From positions 1 through 8,979 of the forward strand of contig QIGD01000040.1 in assembly GCA_003229935.1 (NCBI GenBank): a DNA stretch of 8,979 nt. Reading direction: 5' to 3'. Shown here in pieces: positions 5,436 through 8,979 of the stretch. The first letter of the stretch is position 1. Each line of letters starts with the position of its first letter. The stretch is from Methanobacteriota archaeon (lineage in GTDB: Archaea > Hydrothermarchaeota > Hydrothermarchaeia > Hydrothermarchaeales > BMS3B). Under the pieces are notes generated by a model that was given only the letters and a program-made list of their open reading frames with translations, ran no database searches and was not told where the DNA came from. The position numbers and the translations under genes were made by a program.

Positions 5436-6341
5436 ATGGAGAATGTAACGGAAATAATGGAAAAGCAGGGTTACAGGATTATAGGGACTCACAGTGCAGT
5501 TAAAATCTGCCACTGGACAAGAGAAAGACTTATGAGAAAGCGTTCCTGTTACAAGGCAAAGTTCTATGGTATTTCTTCGCATAGATGCATTCAGATGACT
5601 CCCAGCTTTGCCTGGTGCCAGCACTCCTGCCTGTTCTGCTGGCGTCCTGTAGAACACACACTTGGTACAGATGATATAAAAGAGCCGCAAGAACCGTCCT
5701 ACATAGTTGAAGCATCTCTGGAAGCTCAAAAAAAGCTCATAAGTGGTTATGGCGGAGAGAAAGAAAGAGTTACACAGCAGGAATTCAGAGAGGCAAATTC
5801 ACCAGCGCATGTGGCTATTTCTCTGGCAGGTGAACCCACCAACTACCCATACATAGGCGAGCTTATAGATGAGTATCACAGACGGAAGATGAGCACTTTC
5901 CTTGTTACAAATGGAATGAATCCCAAGAGACTGGAAGAGGTAAACCCAACAAACCTCTATATCTCCCTGATTTCTCCAACTGAAGAGATTTACAAGCGCC
6001 TGAACAGACCAAAAATTAAAGATGGCTGGGAAAGGCTACATGAAAGTCTTGAAATTTTCTCCACAAGTAAAACAAGAAAAGTTGTAAGAATTACCCTTGT
6101 AAAAGGCTACAATCTGGAGGTACCCGAGCTATTTTCAAAGCTGATAGAAAAGGCTGAGCCTGATTTTATTGAAGCCAAAGGCTATGTACATGTTGGCTAC
6201 TCAAGAAAAAGATTAGAGAGAAGCCATATGCCAAGCTATGAAGAGGTAAATAGCTTTTCTGATAGGCTTAGCAGAGTCACAGATTATACCATTAAAGACA
6301 GTTCAAAAGACAGCAAGGTTTTTCTTCTTTCAAAAGGGTGA
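5436..6341 (+). CDS. taw1: tRNA 4-demethylwyosine synthase (radical SAM, Taw1/TYW1)
   Basis: Family knowledge: this enzyme condenses N1-methylguanosine-37 of tRNA-Phe with two carbons of pyruvate to make the tricyclic imidazopurine 4-demethylwyosine, using two [4Fe-4S] clusters and SAM. Seen: the radical SAM motif C61-x3-C65-x2-C68 and three further cysteines C25, C38 and C51 spaced 13 apart, exactly the archaeal TYW1 second-cluster pattern. CYKAKFYG (38-45) carries the Lys region implicated in pyruvate Schiff-base formation. GEPT (132-135), VTNGMNP (157-163), LNRPKI (189-194) and EAKGYVHVGYSRKRL (246-260) match Taw1. Length 301 aa is normal and, as in archaea, there is no flavodoxin domain, so an outside electron donor is required. 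The ATG at 5436 gives the expected N-terminus; AGG at -5 to -3 is too close to be a good ribosome site, and no clear TATA box is visible (TATTATTT near 5387 is weak). It leads the taw1-translin-ferredoxin operon. Confidence 0.94.
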   Translation: MENVTEIMEKQGYRIIGTHSAVKICHWTRERLMRKRSCYKAKFYGISSHRCIQMTPSFAWCQHSCLFCWRPVEHTLGTDDIKEPQEPSYIVEASLEAQKKLISGYGGEKERVTQQEFREANSPAHVAISLAGEPTNYPYIGELIDEYHRRKMSTFLVTNGMNPKRLEEVNPTNLYISLISPTEEIYKRLNRPKIKDGWERLHESLEIFSTSKTRKVVRITLVKGYNLEVPELFSKLIEKAEPDFIEAKGYVHVGYSRKRLERSHMPSYEEVNSFSDRLSRVTDYTIKDSSKDSKVFLLSKG

Positions 6342-6352
6342 TGGGTGATAAT

Positions 6353-6949
6353 ATGAAATTAAGATATCTTGTCTCAGAAATCAAGGATGAACTTGACTTA
6401 AGAGATGCCAGAAGAGAAAAGGTATTCATTCTGGCAAGAGAGGTTAGAAGGTTTTCAACAAAAGCTGTAAGAGAGTTGCATAAAGCAAACTTTGAGGCAG
6501 CTGAAAGTGCAATTGAACAGGCTGAGAAAAAACTATTAGAGCTTGAATCTGGCGATTATTCCTTTAGTCTTCTTCAGGAAGCAATACAGGAATATGCTGA
6601 AGCTGTACTCACTATGAGTTTTTTGGAAAAGAGAGAACCTCCCTCACATAAAGAGCTAGGAATACCAGGCGAATGGTATCTGCTCGGTCTGGCTGATACT
6701 GTTGGAGAGTTGAGAAGACACATACTTGACCTTATAAGACTCAATAAATACAGTGAGGTGAACCATTATCTTGATTTAATGGATGAGATAACCCATGAAA
6801 TCCTCACCCTGGACTACCCATCTGCTGTTCTCAACATAAGGAGGAAGCAGGATATATCCAGGAGTATTCTTGAAAGAACTTTCAGCGATGTGGTAAGGGC
6901 TGAGAAGGAAATCGAAGTTATAAGGAAGCTGGAAGAGCTCAGACATTGA
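6353..6949 (+). CDS. Archaeal translin/Trax-family protein (C3PO-like)
   Basis: A 198-residue all-helical protein of the translin family (COG2178), which in eukaryotes and archaea forms octameric RNA/ssDNA-binding shells; Trax-type subunits are RNases. Seen: DARREKVFILAREVRRFST (18-36), QEYAEAV (79-85) with the E-x2-E pair (E80, E83) that is catalytic in Trax, YLLGLADTVGELRR (109-122) with D115 and E119, and LDYPSAVLNIRRKQDISRS (153-171). The Trax-like acidic residues suggest an active nuclease rather than an inert translin; this is inference. The ATG at 6353 is chosen because GGTGAT, matching the 16S 3' end, lies just before it; GTG 6338 and ATG 6341 are in-frame alternatives overlapping the taw1 stop. 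Co-transcribed with taw1 (11-bp gap) and the ferredoxin (16-bp gap). tRNA-fragment processing by eukaryotic translin-Trax makes an RNA role next to taw1 attractive. Confidence 0.88.
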   Translation: MKLRYLVSEIKDELDLRDARREKVFILAREVRRFSTKAVRELHKANFEAAESAIEQAEKKLLELESGDYSFSLLQEAIQEYAEAVLTMSFLEKREPPSHKELGIPGEWYLLGLADTVGELRRHILDLIRLNKYSEVNHYLDLMDEITHEILTLDYPSAVLNIRRKQDISRSILERTFSDVVRAEKEIEVIRKLEELRH

Positions 6950-6965
6950 ACTTATAGGGAGAATA

Positions 6966-7154
6966 ATGTATGAAATAAAGGTCATTCCGGAAAGATGCAC
7001 AGGCTGCGGAAAGTGTATTGATGTTTGCCCCAAAGCGCCACGTATATGGGGTACAAAAAAAGGAAAAGCTTTTATAAAAAATTCTGAGTTCTGTATCTTC
7101 TGCGGACAGTGCATTACTGTTTGTCCACCAAAAGCAATAAAAACAAAATTTTAG
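6966..7154 (+). CDS. 2[4Fe-4S] ferredoxin
   Basis: A 62-residue cytosolic ferredoxin with two complete cluster motifs: C11-x2-C14-x2-C17-x3-C21-P and C43-x2-C46-x2-C49-x3-C53-P, each supplying cysteines to both clusters. The spacer between motifs (PRIWGTKKGKAF) is typical of short archaeal ferredoxin-like subunits. No other domain is present, so it is probably a free electron carrier rather than a subunit with an extra anchor. GGGAG lies 4 nt before the ATG, close but usable. It is the last gene of the operon after taw1 and translin. Because archaeal Taw1 lacks the flavodoxin domain of eukaryotic TYW1 and needs an electron source to reduce its radical SAM cluster, this ferredoxin is a natural candidate donor; that link is inferred only from position. 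Confidence 0.9.
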   Translation: MYEIKVIPERCTGCGKCIDVCPKAPRIWGTKKGKAFIKNSEFCIFCGQCITVCPPKAIKTKF

Positions 7155-7196
7155 GAAGAGGGAGAGTTAGGGAGAAGTTTGATTAGCCTCAGCCTT

Positions 7197-7220
7197 AACC
7201 TCTGCTAGAGGTTTATTTTT
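7197..7220 (+). terminator. Hairpin plus T-run ending the taw1 operon
   Basis: AACCTCT (7197-7203) and AGAGGTT (7207-7213) form a perfect 7-bp stem with a 3-base GCT loop, followed by TATTTTT. It lies 42 nt past the ferredoxin stop and looks like an intrinsic terminator. On the minus strand it coincides with the stop codon of the decayed gene at 7213-7375, so it may have served both directions. Confidence 0.65.
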
Positions 7221-7375
7221 CAGAGCGAATAGCCATCAACTGCTTAAGAACTCCTTCTGGTATGTCATTCAGAGTGCCATAGTGGCAAGTGATTGCATCC
7301 TCCTTGGTGAATCTTATTATGCGATAGGCTCATGCATAACTATCTTCTGTGGCATATCGTAAAGTGAATTCTCAC
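7213..7375 (-). pseudogene. Frameshifted remnant of an unrecognised small gene
   Basis: The minus strand reads CENSLYDMPQKIVMHEPIA (about 7375-7319) and then hits two TAA codons. A second frame takes over at the same place with AYRIIRFTKEDAITC, HYGTLNDIPEGVLKQLMAI and RSEK, ending at TAA 7215-7213. The amino-acid composition and smooth hand-over between frames look like real protein broken by one frameshift near 7320-7330. I do not recognise the family. The 5' end is uncertain: ATG candidates are at 7355 and 7337, and the region runs into the promoter of the cbiA-like gene. It could instead be chance coding-like sequence. Confidence 0.45.
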
Positions 7376-7382
7376 AGATAAA

Positions 7383-7390
7383 AATTTATT
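7383..7390 (+). promoter_or_regulatory. TATA-like box of the cbiA/cfbB gene
   Basis: AATTTATT is centred 26.5 nt before the A of the ATG at 7413, and the gap (pyrimidine- and CA-rich) has no Shine-Dalgarno, so a leaderless mRNA is inferred. The inverted repeat GTGA-ATTC-TCAC lies just upstream at 7364-7375. Confidence 0.55.
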
Positions 7391-7412
7391 CTCCTTTCAT
7401 CAACACATACTC

Positions 7413-8771
7413 ATGAAACTTCCCAGAGTATTGATAGCAGGCGAAAGGAGTGGAACAGGTAAAACAACGGTAGCTACTGGCGTAATGGGAGCCTTGGTAA
7501 AAGCTGGATATAGAGTTCAACCCTTCAAAGTTGGTCCTGATTACATAGACCCAGGGTATCATTCAAAGGTTACAGGTAGAAATTCAAGAAATATCGATAT
7601 CTGGCTTACATCGAAGAAGGCAGTTGTTGAAAGCCTTGCAGAGGCTTCTGGGGATGCAGATATTGCAGTAATAGAAGGTGCCATGGGACTATATGATGGA
7701 ATAAGCGGAGAGGGATATAAAGGAAGTTCTGCAGATATAGCTGAAATTACATCAACACCTGTAGTCCTTGTTATCGATAGTGCAAAGCTTGGTTACAGTG
7801 CAGGTGCCATTTTTAAAGGTTATAAAGATTTCGGCACTGTGAATATTAAAGGAGTTATTGTTAACAATATTGGAAGTAAAAGTCATGAAGAGATTATAAG
7901 GCATAGCATTGACAAAGCTGGTGGGGAAATCCTAGGGATTATTCCAAGGGATAGTAGTGTCTCTCTTCCTGAAAGGTATCTTGGTTTAATACCTGCTCTC
8001 GAACAGGAAGAGTTCTCTGATATAATTGAAAGGATTTCAAAGCTTGTGGAGGAAAATGTTGCTCTTGATAGGATTATAGAAATCGCCTCTTCGGCAAAAG
8101 AACTTCCCTCTATTCCATCTGAAGAAAAGAAGGATAACAGTGTAAGAATTGCCGTGGCAAAGGACAGTGCTTTCAGCTTCTATTACTGGGACAATATAGA
8201 CCTGCTGAAAAAGCATGGCGCAGAAATCATATTTTTTTCACCCCTTAATGAAACTCCACCAGACTGTGATGGTATTTACATAGGAGGAGGTTTTCCTGAG
8301 GTGTTCAGACAGGAACTTTCCTCAAATAAAAAAGCTCTGAGGAGAATAAAATCTTTGTTTGAAGATGAAATGCCAATTTATGCGGAATGCGGAGGCCTGA
8401 TGTATCTCTGTAGAAATATAATATCTGAAGGTAAAAGCTTTAGAATGGCAGGTGTTTTTGATGCAGAGGTTGAAATGACAGAGAAGCTTCAGGCTTTAAA
8501 GTATACTCTTGCCAGAGTTGACCTTGACAATATTTACCTGAAGAAGGGTTCCTTTGTTAAAGGTCATGAATTCCATTACTCCAGAATAATTGATATAGCA
8601 GAGGATGTTAAATTCCTCTACACCCTTCAGAAAGGTGCTGGAATAAAAGACTTCAGAGACGGTTTATACGATAAAAACACTCTGGCGGGTTATATGCATA
8701 TTCACTTTAGAGGGGTAGAGAAATTTCCGGGGAATTTTGTTAAGGCCTGCCTGAAGTATAGAAGAAAGTAG
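7413..8771 (+). CDS. cbiA: Cobyrinate / Ni-sirohydrochlorin a,c-diamide synthase (CbiA/CfbB)
   Basis: Family knowledge: the enzyme amidates the a and c acetate side chains of cobyrinate (cobalamin pathway) or of Ni-sirohydrochlorin (coenzyme F430 pathway, CfbB), using glutamine and ATP in the cytosol. Seen: an N-terminal P-loop GERSGTGKTT (10-19), the substrate region KVGPDYIDPGYHSKVTGR (39-56), RNIDIWL (59-65), and VIEGAMGLYDG (86-96). A C-terminal class I glutaminase domain shows YIGGGFPEVF (289-298), the catalytic-Cys loop AECGGLMYL with C326, GHEFHYSR (384-391), and YMHIHF (427-432) with the catalytic-type His. At 452 aa it is full length. Sequence alone does not separate the cobalt from the nickel-porphinoid role; presence of mcr or other cfb genes elsewhere would decide. 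No linked cobalamin gene is in the window. It appears monocistronic and leaderless from the TATA box at 7383-7390. Confidence 0.92.
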   Translation: MKLPRVLIAGERSGTGKTTVATGVMGALVKAGYRVQPFKVGPDYIDPGYHSKVTGRNSRNIDIWLTSKKAVVESLAEASGDADIAVIEGAMGLYDGISGEGYKGSSADIAEITSTPVVLVIDSAKLGYSAGAIFKGYKDFGTVNIKGVIVNNIGSKSHEEIIRHSIDKAGGEILGIIPRDSSVSLPERYLGLIPALEQEEFSDIIERISKLVEENVALDRIIEIASSAKELPSIPSEEKKDNSVRIAVAKDSAFSFYYWDNIDLLKKHGAEIIFFSPLNETPPDCDGIYIGGGFPEVFRQELSSNKKALRRIKSLFEDEMPIYAECGGLMYLCRNIISEGKSFRMAGVFDAEVEMTEKLQALKYTLARVDLDNIYLKKGSFVKGHEFHYSRIIDIAEDVKFLYTLQKGAGIKDFRDGLYDKNTLAGYMHIHFRGVEKFPGNFVKACLKYRRK

Positions 8772-8824
8772 ATGTGAATTATTCCATGCGTGAGCGGGGA
8801 GTAGTTCACAGGATATACAAGACC

Positions 8825-8879
8825 ATAGGCCAATGTGAGCAGTACATGGGTATACAGAAGCTTCTCATAATCCTCTGGG
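8825..8879 (+). pseudogene. Possible decayed tnpB C-terminal tail
   Basis: Upstream of the nested hairpin, one frame reads AVHGYTEASHNPLGK then TAA (8840-8887 approx.), with an earlier in-frame TGA after RPM. The EAS-x2-PLG type ending just before a GCAAG/hairpin sequence resembles the tails of IS1341-type TnpB proteins, but the zinc-finger and catalytic motifs of TnpB are absent here. If real, the rest of the gene was deleted. Confidence 0.25.
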
Positions 8880-8918
8880 CAAGTAAAACCACCTCTTTAG
8901 AGGTGGGAGGAATTGCCC
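8877..8918 (+). mobile_element. IS200/IS605 (IS1341-type) right-end hairpin remnant
   Basis: A nested inverted repeat: an outer stem GGGCAA (8877-8882) with TTGCCC (8913-8918) encloses an inner perfect 8-bp stem CCACCTCT (8889-8896) with AGAGGTGG (8899-8906) and a TT loop. The pattern GCAAG, A-rich spacer, G+C-rich stem with a CTTTAG tip, GGAGGAATTGC is what I know from right ends of tnpB-only IS605 elements, where the hairpin belongs to the element end and the guide-RNA scaffold. An alternative pairing GGAGG (8906-8910) with CCTCC (8921-8925) exists. No intact tnpA or tnpB is present, so this is a remnant or solo end. A plain terminator is the main alternative. Confidence 0.5.
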
Positions 8919-8979
8919 TACCTCCATTTTAAAATTATAATAATGATTTTTAATCCAATCTAAACCAACAGGCGTTTCA

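Noticed and set aside
6776..7114. A 112-codon minus-strand open frame over translin and ferredoxin
   Set aside because: It is antisense to two family-supported genes and shows no motif.
8877..8925. A CRISPR repeat or riboswitch at the window end
   Set aside because: The inverted repeat occurs once with no spaced copies, and no downstream gene is visible for a riboswitch to control; an IS right end or terminator explains it better.

Overview
This window reads as archaeal, most likely euryarchaeal, chromosomal DNA. The gene content supports this: an Alg7/AglH-type GlcNAc-1-P transferase, a DUF354 (COG1817) protein, an archaeal Taw1/TYW1 wyosine enzyme with its six-cysteine pattern, an archaeal translin, and a CbiA/CfbB-type a,c-diamide synthase. 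The promoters agree: AT-rich TATA-like boxes are centred about 25-27 nt upstream of several start codons that lack a convincing Shine-Dalgarno, which suggests leaderless mRNAs. Genes inside operons instead carry Shine-Dalgarno motifs (GAGG, GGTGAT, GGGAG). I cannot name the genus.

Layout. Positions 1-361 hold a decayed plus-strand NAD-dependent sugar epimerase (GalE-like) C-terminus. Positions 398-3354 hold a minus-strand block: a GT4 family GlcNAc-1-P transferase, a DUF354 glycosyltransferase-like gene and a Sua5-type threonylcarbamoyl-AMP synthase. This block diverges from purM (3405-4430) across a 50-bp gap with one TATA-like element exactly in its middle. Positions 4431-4664 are a non-coding convergent tail with a hairpin and a U-rich terminator. 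A small zinc-ribbon gene (minus, 4665-4961) follows, preceded by a long regulatory-looking upstream region. Upstream of that lies an AbrB-family gene broken by two in-frame TAA codons (minus, 5150-5425). Positions 5436-7154 form a compact plus-strand operon of Taw1, translin and a 2[4Fe-4S] ferredoxin, closed by a hairpin plus T-run. Positions 7213-7375 carry what looks like a frameshifted remnant of an unknown gene (minus). The CbiA/CfbB gene is at 7413-8771. The last 200 bases contain a nested hairpin typical of IS200/IS605 (IS1341/tnpB) right ends, with no intact transposase.

How the genes fit together. Two enzymes act on position 37 of tRNA: Sua5 makes the activated intermediate for t6A37, and Taw1 makes the tricyclic wyosine core on G37. 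Taw1 is a radical SAM enzyme, so the ferredoxin in its operon is a plausible electron donor, and translin could be an RNA nuclease. The GT4 enzyme, DUF354 protein and epimerase remnant suggest a former or present surface-glycan/N-glycosylation locus. PurM (purines) and CbiA/CfbB (corrinoid or F430) are housekeeping metabolism. The window has an unusual share of debris: three broken genes and one mobile-element end in under 9 kb. I found no CRISPR array, RNA gene or clearly novel multi-gene defence system.
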